Shown here: piece by piece, positions 21,603-35,500 of the stretch
How positions within the stretch are numbered: position 1 is the first letter of the stretch
How the letters are laid out: the number at the start of each line of letters is the position of its first letter
From: Adiantum capillus-veneris
Lineage: Eukaryota > Streptophyta > Polypodiopsida > Polypodiales > Pteridaceae
Reading direction: 5' to 3'
Assembly: GCA_014529385.2 (NCBI GenBank)
Contig: CM043963.1
Coordinates: forward strand, 102,902,912-102,966,911
DNA length: 64,000 nucleotides
Position numbers and translations under genes: made by a program
Notes under the pieces: model-generated
Databases searched by the model: none
What the model saw: the letters and a program-made list of their open reading frames with translations, nothing else
Told to the model about the DNA's origin: nothing

Positions 21603-24594
21603 GTCTGAGAAAGGAGGATTGTATTCTCAATCGACCTATGGAGGACAAATGCTATATTCCAAAACCATTTCCAGAGGATCAGTTATTTGAACCTTTTGGA
21701 TGGGATCAAATACTGGTGACTCTTGATGTCTGCATAAATGAGGTAACCAACACCAAATTTTGTGATGAAGATGGGTATGATATAACTCCCTTATTTACGA
21801 TAAAGGTGCTGAAGGAAGCTAATGAAGTTTGTGAGTGAAAACAAAAAATGTCAGAAAAATGGCTAAGTCTTGGAGCATGAGGCAAAAGTGAAGCAACCAC
21901 GAGAATATGTCATCATTGACATACCTGAAGAATCGACAAAATCTATTTCAAAGAAGCCGAATCCGGAAAGAGTGCAAATAAAAGCAGATGAAGAAGCAAA
22001 GTTTCCAAGTTCAACGTCAAATGTTCAGCAAATGCAAGATCCAAAGAAGAACAGGGACAAAGAAGAAGATCAACTATCTCCTACGATGATCAAATTCAAC
22101 ATAACGGAGAAACATGACTCAAAATCACATGCTCAACTCTGATAGATCCAGATGAGGCAAAGAATGTAATGTGTTATGGTACATGGATAATGATGAGAAA
22201 GCCTCCAATCACCGAGCTAGAGGAGATAGTGTATACAAGTTCAAAAATACCGATTCCTAGCTTTGGCATGGCAGAAGCTATACTCAAGTTGAGTACTAGA
22301 GAGTACAAGGATACTTTCTACATAATTGAATCCCATCATATCAAAGAGATTTTGATCCTGATAGAAAGCTGGAGGAACATCTTCTTTCAACCATAGGGAA
22401 AATCTTTAGCAACAATACCATCAAAAATCCCAAAAGCACCTCAAGTCAATGCAAAGAAGGAGCAACCAATCATCACAGAAAAAGTTAAAGCAAAGGTAAA
22501 CACTAAAGTATATCAATCTCGCAAGACGAATTTACCTTCAACAAGCCTACATCAAAATTCCAGTAAAGCCTTTATATCAAGAGCCAAACCATCGACAATG
22601 CAATGGAAACCGAAACAAAAAGTCTATCAAGCAAAGTTTCCATCACATCAAAGCATTAGGAAGAAGCTGAAGAATGTCAAACAAGTATTGGTATCCAAAG
22701 AACACATCAAAGTCAAAGACCCAATTTGGATATATGAAACACATGTTCAGCATCAACAACAAAAGGTGACAGGGTGGGTAGCATCAAACGAGTCAATCAC
22801 TGCTCAGGGCTACTTCCAAGGAAACGCTAATGTTTGGGCCAAAAAGCATAAAGTAATAGCCTGGACCTACCCACCTCAACCAGCGGGTTCTACAAAGAAC
22901 AAGACACACTATCAACACAAGGCAAGCAACTCAAGTAGGAGAAAGCACAACAACAGAAGGTAAAAATAGCTCAAAGTCAATCGCTAGCCAAGCTACCAAA
23001 CAAACAGAGGTGAAGCAACGGCTAATTCCAATCAAGCTACTTGAAGCACAAGGGTTTTATGAAGGTAACACACAAATATGATCATCAAAAATTGTAGCTC
23101 AACCTAGAAAAATGAAGATCAATCAGGAAACACCAGGCTCCACCCAAAGGCACACAATCAATAGGAAGAGCCAATAGTCAGTCACCACCACTAAGGGTGC
23201 TAAGACCTCGAGATGGATACCTCGTCTTCAACTACAAAATCAAGGTGTCTACAACATAAATCATCAAATCTAGATATCGAAGCCTAGTGTCCATCAAGTC
23301 ATCGAGAAAAAGAAGCAAATGCAAAAGACGGTCACACACGGACCAAAGACAAGGTGGGTTCCAAAATTGCTTGTGGAAAGTCAATCTCAGAGAACCCACA
23401 CACATCAACAATCGCTTCTCATGGGAGATAAAGCAAAAACTACATCAGCCCCTACAAGAGTGAAGGACTTGTTTTACAAAGCAATGTGAACATACGACAA
23501 GCAAGTCAAGAGGAGACAACATATGCCAACCTACTGGAAAAAATGGTGGCATCCAAACACCAAAACAATGGAAAAGGCCTAAATTTTCAGAACTTATGGA
23601 ATTGGGTTTCTGGCGTTGAACAAGTACGTCCAAGTTGCCATTAAAAATACATGGCATAATAGTCAGAGTCGAGCAGTTAAGTCATTGAATGAGAGAGGCG
23701 TTAGTCCCAAAAATTCATGTAATATTCTCTATGGTCTAAGCGTCTTAGCTATTCCAGGTACTGCTCAAGTTGGAAGAGTTGAGTGTAAGTGAAAGAGGAA
23801 GTCCAAAAGACACTCACGCACTCAACACAGTGAGGAATGAGTGGAGAAGCTTCTACATCAAAAACCCTGCAAGTACTTCAAATCTAAAGCTCAAATTAAT
23901 CCAATAAGAGCATATACCAAAGGAATTTTTTTCCCACCAGGTTTTTTCCCTTTGGTCATCCAGGTGTTGGACCCTAATCTAGAATCACATCATCTTCTTA
24001 TGTGCATTCCTTCTACATCAGCAATAAGGAAATGTCTACCCAAATCAATCAACAATGACTCGGAGCAAAAATTGAAGGTCTCCATATGCTTATCAAGAGA
24101 ATCTTTTATCTTGAAGAATGACAACAAAGCTCCATTAATAAAGTGGCAAGTTAAAAAATGGCCTACGATGACAAGCAATCACAAATTCCACAAGAGATTC
24201 ATCAACAACAATCAAAAGTAGCTCACACAGTGCGTCAACATTGGCTATCTATTGTAGACAACTCCAATTGCAGTGGACATGGAAAGCAAACCCATCATAA
24301 AGTCAGCAACACAAAGAGGCTCAGTTCTACAAACGCAAAAACATGAAAATCCCTCTGTACGATGGCCAAGACTGTCAACAAAGAGAAGACTGCACAATGA
24401 GAAGAAAAGTTTCCTTGAAATTCAAAGATCAAGTCATGTATCAACAACATGACAGATATGCATCACTCAAGGAAGGGGGGAGCATCATTAACGACAGAGC
24501 ACTTCCCATGCTGAAGACCCCGACCTTGAAGACAATGCTGAAGACAACCCTATGACAAGACTACACAAGGTCGTGTCAAGGGACCACACGATTT
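21603..24594 (+). pseudogene. Lys/Gln-rich 3' region with W-x-P-K type repeats
   Basis: RT, RNase H and integrase should follow the protease but none is seen. Instead there are broken frames rich in Lys, Gln, Ser and His (21,870-22,142; 22,169-22,396; 22,598-22,963; 23,841-24,221). Repeated units occur: WVASNESITAQGYFQGNA (about 22,780), LIPIKLLEAQGFYEGNT (about 23,020), SRWIPRLQLQNQGVYN (about 23,200) and TRWVPKLLVESQSQ (about 23,350). They share a pattern of about W-[IV]-P-[KR]-x-L-x-x-x-Q-G-[FYV]. The same motif ends the element at 1-2.5 kb. Possibly a nucleic-acid-binding or structural ORF; function unknown. Confidence 0.55.
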
Positions 24595-24607
24595 AGGAAG
24601 GGGGAAA
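24595..24607 (+). other. Polypurine tract of the outer gypsy element
   Basis: AGGAAGGGGGAAA, immediately before TGGTTGAGG, the probable LTR start. It matches the tract at 2,481. Confidence 0.7.
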
Positions 24608-25376
24608 TGGTTGAGGTTAGATCAAACGGACGCCCAACTGGTCGGACACGTAGCTGGACACCACATTTGTACTCTATTATTTTGTTGAGCTAGTGTAGTG
24701 ATACTCTGTATAAGTCCTAATTCCAAAGTAGCAAGCCAATTCCCTGAGTTGTAATTATGTCTTGATGATTGTAAAGGTCCATTTGAACTATCCAATGGCC
24801 ATTTAGAATGCCCTAGGTATAAAGGTCAATAACCTTAATGTGAAAGGAAGGCTTATCTTTAGGGAAGAAAAGAGCTCTGTTGTACATACGCTCAAGCTAC
24901 GAATTGCTCCAACTTGTAATCATCGCAGCTAATGATCGGGTAATCCATTTTTAGTTTTGAAACTTGCATTGTGTTCCTATCTCTTTGCTCGTTCATTCTA
25001 GTGTAAGCATTGTCAGTTTTGTTGTGGTACACGACTACGTGTTAGTGAGCCTTAATTACAAAGTTTGAGTGCTTAAATCACTGTTTTTAGTCATTTCGAC
25101 CATAGGAGAGTGTTCTTAGACCATAGGGCGACATTTTTGGACTGACCTGTGTTGCAGTATTCATGACCTTTTTCATGATGGATCGTGATTTTGGTACCTT
25201 GTCGAATTGCAACCAAACTTGGTAGGATAGTGCCCCTAGGTGTCCTAGACCTCCTCCTAAAGTTTTGTTGCATTTTGAGTCCGTTCGAGTGTCGAAATGG
25301 CATGATGACCTAGATCTGTGAAAAAGGACATAGGCAGATTTTCTTGATCATGGCGTGTTGGTTTGCTTATACTTGA
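24608..25376 (+). repeat. Right LTR of the outer gypsy element, 3' truncated
   Basis: The segment 25,135-25,376 matches the left LTR at 3,488-3,731, including GTACCTTGTC, GGTAGGATAGTG and CCTCCTAAAGTTTTGTTGCAT. It stops where the left copy continues for about 150 bp to its CTAACA end, so another element has cut it. Upstream the two LTRs diverge. Confidence 0.65.
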
Positions 25377-25495
25377 AGCTGCTAAAGCCCCACGGATTCC
25401 ATTGGCTCAAAGGATGATAATTATTACGAAATCAAGAGATTAAGACCTCTCATGTTAGGGATGACATGGATGCGAAGGGGGGAAGTGTTGACGGT
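25377..25495 (+). mobile_element. 3' tip of a further gypsy element with polypurine tract
   Basis: A short coding-like piece reading APRIPLAQRMIII resembles the end of other gypsy polyproteins. It is followed by the purine tract GCGAAGGGGGGAAG (25,482-25,495). It interrupts the outer element's right LTR. Confidence 0.5.
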
Positions 25496-26399
<904 letters not shown>

Positions 26400-27365
26400 G
26401 TTGTCTACCACAATTTGTACGTTTTTTTATCGGCACTAATTGTCCTAGCATATAAGATCCAAGTTGCACCATGTGCGGGCAGGGAGAGTGGGGAGGAGGA
26501 TGCTAATAGGTGGTGATTACAAATGCAAGAAATTGGAGGAGTCTTTCTATTGGAGGAAACTCTTCATGAAATAAGTGAGTATTGGTCTTGATCTCATGAC
26601 CATCTTCTAAGCTTAGGAGATATTATCCATGCTCACCTTCAACCTCCATTGGTAGGATGCTAAGATCTATGGTAAACTTTGTATTCTTCTTTCCATTCAA
26701 TGTAGTATCGATATTCTCTTTGTAAATGTGGGATTTGGTTCTTGCCGCTCACACTAGCTCTAAGCTTTGTTATGATTTAAGCACTCCAAAAACTCTTCAA
26801 ACCAGCCCGTAGTGCCATAGACTAGTTTGAGAAGTTTTCAAAGGCACTATTGGTTCCATTCCTCCCCATTTTGGAAAACCAAGGCGACGAGCTGCAGAGG
26901 ATGGGAAGCATGGATGGATTTTCTCCAGGTAGAAGTAGTCAATTATGGTGCACGCAATCCCTGTTGAGTATGGCCACTCCTATTACTTGCTCAATAGCTG
27001 AGGAAGTAAAGGGTCCAGTCTCCTACCTGCAAAGGTTGCTTCTGGCTATCACCTCTCTAGTGCCCTCATGGCATATAGCATGCGATGCACGCTAGTGTTT
27101 GGCCGCTCCTATTACTTTCCCAATTGCCAAATCGCAACCACTCGCCCTATAATTAAACTTTATGAGCACGGCTTCATCGCAATTGTGTGCTATGGACATG
27201 GCACATATTAGGCATCATGGGTCATGCTTGCATTGAGATCTTCAATCTCTATCTTTTGGTAGGATCCCGATGCATTGTCAATGTTTCGATGGCATGTAGT
27301 ATTAACTTTGAAGTGGATGTGCATGCAACACATTGATCCTCATTGCTCTCGAGAACTTTGGATAT

Positions 27366-27499
<134 letters not shown>

Positions 27500-27775
27500 C
27501 AGTTTCAAAAGAGCTTGCCCACCAAGAACACCCTAGAAATTGGATGTATTGGATGATACTCTAGATAAGAAATTGGGACTGAGATAGAGAAAGAGAGGCA
27601 CAGAGAGAGATCCATGAGCGGGTTGAATTCAACCACCCGTGGCCATCGTCTGTCCAAGCCACCATTGGTCCCACTTAAATAGCTTTTGGCCTATGTCCAT
27701 CGATTTGCATCTAGCGGAGTCAAAGCTCCTAGTGTTTGGAATGGGTTTAACAAGATTATGAAAGAACCTGGCAAG

Positions 27776-27913
<138 letters not shown>

Positions 27914-29639
27914 GATATGGCATTGAATTTGATCGCCCTTGGCTATCATTTATCCAAGCCCTCATTGGGCGTGTGCAACCAGGCGTGTTATAGCACCCCA
28001 ACCGCCAACAATATCTTGTTGCTCAACAACGACCTTCGCATCATCAACCCTTTGGCCATGGCTAAGGTGGTAGCTATCAACATGGCTACTCATGCCACCA
28101 CCCAGAAGGTCTTCCACCACTAATTCCTTGCTCAAGGTGACAAGAGAAAGGGATCTTTGTTTGAGAGACAACAAAGGTGTCATCCCAACAAAGGTCTACC
28201 AAGATTGCTTTCTTTTGCCTCTCCTTGCTCGTAACTTTCATGTGTTAGTGGTTCTTGTGTTCCTAACCATGATGCACTAGCACCTAGACACACTAGAGGC
28301 ATCATCTAGCATATGTAGAGCTGATCAACAAATTCTACATAGTGTGGACCATATTTGTAGAAATCATCAAGATTTATACGATGGAATTTCTTTGGTTGTG
28401 CTAACATGTTGCCAATTTGTGCATTCCTTGTTACTCAAACATCATTTTTTATGGCTTCTATGTGGGTGTGCATTAGATGAGTTCTCTAAGAGACTCTTAG
28501 GTTTAATCAAGAATTTCTAAAATGCTAATAGAGGTGGTAGGGCTACATAAGCTCCTTTTGGAGCTTTGATTGGATTATTTTGCTTGATTTTTCTTTGCTC
28601 GAAAAATCTTACTGCTCTTTGGAATTTCCCTTTTTCAATTACCCCCTCCAAAGACCTTCCGTTCAAAAACTGACCCAAAACCTATGTTAATTTGTCCAAA
28701 TTTTACCAAATGTAAAAACCAACCTACTCATGATGCTTTCCAACCATGTGATGCACCAAAGTTCAAATTTCTCACCAAAATCATTCCCTAAATAATAATT
28801 ATGTTTATATCTCGCTTAGAAATTCTTGTCCAAAGTTGGTTTTTCCAGCTACATCATGTTTAAATAGGTTTTAGTAATGATCTTTAAGCATCAAAATCAG
28901 ATTTGATGTTTTCAAGCTCAAGCGATGGAGATGCATTGGTTTTTGGATGCAACTAACTTGAAAAGACTTGCTTACAACCATACAAACTCCATGTAGTCAT
29001 TGCCAAGTGTGGTCCGATTATGAAGCAAAGGTTATGAGAGCTTCCTCTTTACTAGCTGGAAGAGGTCATCTATCAAGGTTTCCAGAAAGATGTATGTGGA
29101 AGAGACACAACTAGAAGACCATAGTGTGGCCATCTTCCATGGCAAGTTAGAGGTGCAGACAACCAAGTAGTAGAACTCCAACTGATGCAAAAGGAAATAT
29201 ATGATGTGGCCAAGACATCAAGCACAAGGATAGCCCGTATGAAAGATGGAACCATGTGGAGTAGACCTCCAAAGATCTTATGATCTCATGAGCACCATGC
29301 ACGAAGATGGAATCATCATAATCATCCACCCCACAAGGAAAACAATGAAGGTGAATATCACCAAAGAAAACTATGGTGGGGGGGCCATTGCAAAAGAAGA
29401 ATGATGATGAACACATAGATGCTCCCAAGTCTATTTAGAGAGGGGTTGGGCTAATCAAGCACATATTGAGTCCCAAGGCCAACTTGATGATCATACCTTG
29501 GACAACATGGCAAATAAGTGAACGGGGGTCCATGAGAACTTACCTCTAGACCAACAAATTGAAAATCAACATCAAATGGTCCCCACATGTAGAGATAAGG
29601 GAAAGCCCATTTAGCAAGGGCCACACTCAAACCACACTT

Positions 29640-30170
29640 CAAACCTTTTCCAATCAATGTTTGAGTTTGTTGAAAATGTTTAAGAAGAGAGAAGCAGATT
29701 TAGATTCAAATGTATCTTCAGGATGATAATGCGCATTCAAATCTAGAATGCTACCAGCAGATCCTATATGAGGGAGCTAAAAGGGTGATAAAACAATGGA
29801 AATTGATCAGCTACCATGAACAATGGGCCTGCAATTTACCAACACAGGGCCAACACATCCAAATTCAAATCAAGCATTGGACATAATACTTGAATACATT
29901 CTTGCACAAGATGACTTTAGTGAATCCCCAGACAAAGTGGCTGACCACAATGAATACCCAGAGTCTACTTAAATTTAGCTATAAGTGTTACTTGGAAACA
30001 TACTAGCTTACAAGTGCATGCAAGAAATCAAGAATAAATTCAAATGGATGTTACTAAAAATGTAGATCGCCAGAAAGATTTTGAACCATCGCATAACGGC
30101 CCTATTAGAAAAAAAATGCATCCAATAGTCGAGGGCCATGCACAAGAATGACCATCAAAGAATGCCATTC
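29640..30170 (+). pseudogene. Fragment homologous to the post-integrase ORF at 35.0-35.4 kb
   Basis: Near 29,980 the translation LLGNILAYKCMQEIKNKF followed by MLLKM and IARKILNHR matches LLLGNMPTYKCMKEVRN, LLQMQIARGVLDQR near 35,310 position by position. It contains stops. It lies directly upstream of an RT, so it is either the tail of a neighbouring copy or part of a rearranged element. Confidence 0.6.
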
Positions 30171-30199
30171 AATTCTATTGTGAGCCTTTAGATTATTTC

Positions 30200-32528
30200 A
30201 GCTTCTGAGGACCGGAGTAAAACCGCTTTTATTACTGAGTGGGGAGCATTCATGTATTTGGTTATGCCATTTGGTCTTTGCAATGCACCAGCCACTTTCC
30301 AACGATGTATGATGGAAATATTCAATGAATTTCTTCACTGATTCCTTGCAATATTTATGGATGACTTCACTGTATATTCAACAGAGGAGAAGCATTTACT
30401 TTTTCTGGAAATGGTTTTCTAGCACTGTTAGGAAAAGTGGATCGTTTAAACCCATTCAAATCTGTTTTCTTGGTTTGGAAAGGACAGCTATTCGGACATG
30501 TAGTGTCCAAGAATGGTATGGAAATGGCCAATGACAAGATTCAGTGTGTCCAACAAGCCAAGGTGCCTCACAATGCATCAGGGTTAAGTTCTTTCTTGGG
30601 ATATATCAATTTTTATAGAAGATTTGTGCACAAGTTTGCTTCCCAGGCATTACCTTTGTATGAACTCACAAAGAAGACCAACAACTTCAGTTGGACTGCT
30701 GAATGTGAGGAAAGTTTTCAGAGTTTAAAGAATGCTATTATTAGTAAGCCAATACTTCGACAACCAAATTGGGATGTCATTTTTCATGCACATGTCAGTG
30801 CTTCAGGACTGGCGATGGGAGCAATATTGGCTCAGCCAAAAGGAAGAACTGATTATCCAGTGTACTTTGCCAGTCAAAGGTTCAGTCAAGCTGAACAAGG
30901 GTATACAACTACTGAAAGAGAAGCCCTAGGAATGGTTTTCAATGCTACTGAATTCCTACATTTATTACTGGGCAAGCTATTTCATTTTTATGTGGATCAT
31001 CAGGCTTTTTTAATTATTATTAACAGTCATTATTCAAGGCCGACTGATAAGATGGATGATGTTCCTGATGGAATTTGAATTTTGTATTTTCCATAAGCCC
31101 GGTAAAACCCATTCTGGTGTTGATTTCCTGTCCAGGAGTACGGATGGCTACTCTGAGGTGTCTTTGAGAGATGAGCCAGTGGATGCGGAACTATTTCAGA
31201 TAATAGCTGCAGAAACAACCGATCCAGAGTTGTATGATGTATATCAGTTTCTTTCTAAGGGAGGATTCCCAGACAACTGGACTCAGAATCAGAAGAAGGC
31301 TCTGATTATTAAGAGTCTGAAGTTCACCATCATTGGCGGATCACTTTGTAGAGTGGGAGTAGATGGGGTCCTTCGCAGATGCGTGCCTATGGAGGGAAGA
31401 ATGCAAGTTATGCCAGAGGCACATAATGGGGATTTTGGAGGAAATTTCTCTATTGATATTACTTCCAAGAAGATTCTACAGGCTTGATTGTGGTGGCAAA
31501 CTTTAATATCTGATGTCAGAAGCTTTTGTAAAACATGTGATATATACCAGAGGATGGGCATACCCACAACAACAGATATGAATCCTCCAACTCCAGTCCA
31601 GCTGTTGGGTGTATTTATGAAATGGGGTCTGGATTTTATGGGTCCATTCAAGAAAATTACTCCAAGGAAGAATAGTTATATATTGATGGCCACTTGTTAT
31701 GTGACCAAATGGGTAGAAGCTAAGGCTCTTCCCGACAACAATGCGAACTCCACTGTTGTGTTCTTATTTAAAAATATTGTTTGCCGGTATGGATGTCCTG
31801 TGGAGATTGTGTCTGACCAAGGAACACACTTTATAAATGACACTATGGACATTCTCATGGAAATTCTTTCAGTCAAGCATTGGAAGTCAACACCATATTA
31901 TCCTAGATGCAATGGGCAAGCCGAAAGCAGCAACAAGACTCTCAAGACTATTCTCACTAAGATTGTGCAGAAAGAGCCACATCAATGGGATTTGAAACTT
32001 CAAAGTGCTCTCTGGGAATATCGGATAGCCTATAAGGTCACCACTGGACTAACACCATTTAGAATGGTGTATGGAGCTGAAGATGTCATGCCCATGGAGT
32101 TTGTAATACCCAGTCTTAGGATAGCGGTAGAGTATAGATTGGATTTTAATCACAATCTAAAACAGAGACTGAAGGAATTAACACAGCTGGATGAGTTAAG
32201 ACAGAGGGCTATGCTGGAATAGGAAATTGTTCAGCAAAGAAGGAAACACTGGCATGATAGACGAATCAAAGTCAGGGAGTTTCAGAAAGGAGATTTGGTT
32301 CTGCTATATCAATCAAAACTGGGTCCTAAGAAACCAAATTTAAAGATAGCTTGGGCTGGTCCATATGAAGTTGATTGGGTGTTTTCCAATGGCACAATAA
32401 GATTGAGAGATTTATCTAGATTACTGTTGCCAGGCGTTTATAATGGGGCCAAAATCAAGCTATATTATTCCAATGACAAAGAGACTTCCAGGGATGATGA
32501 TACTGGTATTCTCGGAGCTGAAAACTAG
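30200..32528 (+). pseudogene. Ty3/gypsy RT-RNase H-integrase (pol), few lesions
   Basis: RT enters at KTAFITEWG (30,218) with [16 protein letters not shown] and the catalytic box FMDDFTVYS (about 30,350-30,380); the fingers are missing. Frameshifts fall near 30,400 and 31,065. RNase H spans about 30,770-31,030: HVSASG replaces the usual first Asp context, while TTEREA and YVDHQAF are kept. Integrase (about 31,400-32,200) has a damaged HHCC finger (CKTC kept) and an intact D,D,E set: GLDFMGP, EIVSDQGTHFIND, NGQAESSNK. Only two in-frame stops break 31,056-32,528 (TGA at 31,485, TAG at 32,220). The C-terminal tail ends at 32,528; no chromodomain is recognised. Confidence 0.88.
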
Positions 32529-35500
32529 GAAAATTTAGACTCAATCATTTTAAGCCTTTTTCATGTACAACCAGTACCAAAGCCAGTCAAAGGGTCAGAA
32601 GAGTCTTAGCACGACAAAACTATGTCCGTAGCAGAATCTGTAAAGTGTCAGAGCCAGTATCAGTTTTTATGGAGGAAAGGGCCAGTTGGACCATTAGTAG
32701 TAATCATTTCACGGAACATGGAGAGTATTAGCCAATGCATGTAGGCCACGTCATTTGTGGTGCACAGGAATCTAGGAACGGTAAATAGTGGAGCTTTTAT
32801 GGTGCGAATGTGTATAACAGTAAGGCGAGTAAGCATTTTTTCTCATAAATCTCCTACATGAAGTTTGCCTGCTATCACACATTTGCCATCGCCAAGCTCC
32901 GAAGCCTCGTCCTTGCAACCACAGAATTCTTCATCAGAAGCAACAATCGATTGTTGTTGTCTCTACCCGACACTCCTGGATACGGATTTGAATATTTGGG
33001 TAAGTCTTCTTCTTCTTCCATAGAGGCATCGTCTTCACCTTGTATGGGCCAAAGAAAAATGTCGGAGAAGATGTAGGACACTATAGAAGAAACTCAAGCA
33101 ATTATCACCTCTATCAAAGCCTCCCTACCACTCATTTCCCATAGTAAGATACAACGGTATGTGTTTACTGAGCAAGCAGAAGCGTTGCTACGACTGTGGG
33201 ATTTGCATGTGGTTGTGCAAGCCATAAGAATTGAGTTTGACACAGCCATCATTAGGCAGGTTCTCGATTCCTTCAATGCTGATGACGGCAATACTATGGT
33301 GTATGCAATGAAAGTGTCAGCAACTCCGAATAACACTACTTATGCTTTCAAGATGCCAAATGAGCCGAAGCCGGCCGTGGCAACTGTAGAGCAGATAAGT
33401 GCAACTCTGAAGGAAGATGATGCAGCCAAGAAAAAATGTAAGGCCAGTGCGCAAGGGGTTCTAGTAGCAAGTCTGGACGTTCCCGTTGCTTACCAATTTG
33501 TGGCTGAAGCTATGAGTCTAAAGAATAACTCATCAAGTACGGATGGCGTGGAGTCCGAAACCCATCCCAACGACTAATAATGTTGACTTATCCTCTGATG
33601 AAGAAACCCCAGCCACTCAATTGGCTCTTACTAGTCAGAAGAGAAAGGTCACGCAGGAGGAAGCTGGCATCTCTAAGAGACCAAAACTACATTGGCCAAG
33701 AGTAGTGCTCTCTTAAAGCAGCTAGAAAGTCACGTCAAAACTATGTCTACTAAAAAATCTCCAGTAGACCAGACTTCAGCTGGCCAGACAGACTAGCTTC
33801 CAGTGAAGATTATTGTTGGGACTAGCCAACAAACTGAGCATAGTTCGACAACCACCAGTGATGGAAAAGACTAGCATGACAAGACTAGTGCTCAGCAGTT
33901 GTTAGTCCACACTGATAAGGGAAAAGGGCTGATACCTGCTAGTCCACCCGGTAATTCTACTATCCCTTTCAGTGAAATGGCTTTGGCCTTAACCAAGAAG
34001 GACAGATTACAACATGTGCAGACTCATCCTCTCAAAGGACGATTAATCCTGCACAAACCTGATTATACCACACTACCATATATGGTTCCTGTTACAATTT
34101 ATGAGCCAGTTGCCTCTGACCCAGCAATAGTCAATGATGGTTGCTCAATGCTAATCCAGTCATCCTGGAAAACGATTGTCCATGCTTTGGGACAAATGAT
34201 GGATGCCTCAGCGTCCAATAATGAAGGGACCAAGTTACAACTTGAACTGAGGAACAATGAGCAGCAAGTCGTGAAGTTAAAATAGGATATAGGGACATAG
34301 TCCTTGAGGCATAGTGTTCTTGAAAATCATTCAGCTAGGACAATTCAGACGCTGGAAACTAAGCTGACAAAGATTGAGTTTGAGATGGGGCAGTTGAGAG
34401 AAGAAAAGACAGAGGCTCAGAGAGCTGCTAACAGATTTGAAACTATGTTGAGAATGAAGAGAGTTGATTTTAACGCCCTGCTTACCAACCATGCTGCATT
34501 AAAAGCCTCTTTAGCAGAAAGATACATATACAATAACTTGGTTGATATTCTGGATCCAGCAGGCAATGCTATTTTCAACATAGATAATCTAAAGGCGCTC
34601 ATAGAAACCATGCAGAGTGATTTGCAGGATAATGGACTATATTGATAAGTAGAATGACCTCGAGGAGGATTCTGAGAAAGAAGAAGAGAAGGAGAAAGAG
34701 AGGGAGGAGGAACCAACAGATAAACATGATGATGATGATTCTGATCCATCTCTGCCTTCAGGATTTGGTGCTGGTGGATCAACTACCACAGGGGGCAATG
34801 GGTAGTCAGCCCAACATGGACCAGCCAGACCAACATAAGGATCAGCAGTCGGGAGATCAAGGGGCTGAAAATCAACAAACGGGAAACACTGAAGACTCCC
34901 TAGTACACCAGTCACAGCACGGTGCAGATGTGAAAGGGAAAGTTAAAGTTGTGACTGAAACTCTGAAAGCTGATGAGCAACATTCATTACAGCTCATCAC
35001 ACTGAAAAAAAGGCTAAGACATCAGCAAGCTCCTATAACTAGGATATATTTGGAGGATGATGTTCTTCTTTTTTATTTGGACCGTTTTCAAAGACTATAT
35101 GTCGATGCCAGAGAAATGGTCCAACATTGGAAATCAGGCGCTTTCCATGATCAAGAGGTGTGCCAACTGCCTGAGCATCCTAGCAGAATTCAGTTGCTAG
35201 AGAGAGAGCACCTGAATGGGCACCAACCTCTGATGATAAGCTGGTCAATGCACATTGGAAACGGTAGTCTACTGCAGTCTGTCATTCCCTAGCTATTGAT
35301 TTAGAGCTCTTGCTTGGGAACATGCCTACCTATAAATGTATGAAAGAAGTCAGAAATTAGCTGAAAGAAGTCCTACTGCAAATGCAAATTGCTAGAGGAG
35401 TCCTGGACCAGAGGGTACAAGATATCCTTGAAGATCAGACTTCCAATAGTAAGGGACCACAAACTCGAATGACATAGGGGAACATGCCATTGCTCTTCGA

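Larger units (their letters stand above)
2494..25376 (+). mobile_element. Outer Ty3/gypsy-type LTR element with nested insertions, lacking RT and integrase
   Basis: Order: LTR (2,494-3,884), primer binding site, leader with palindrome array (to 6,686), gag (6,687-7,704 and 19,262-20,033, split by a younger element), protease (about 21,160-21,530), W-x-P-K region, polypurine tract (24,595-24,607), and a 3' LTR from 24,608 truncated at 25,376 by unrelated DNA. No RT, RNase H or integrase is seen between the protease and the tract. It is therefore a gag-pro element that needed enzymes in trans, or a deletion derivative. Stops and frameshifts show age. Confidence 0.7.
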
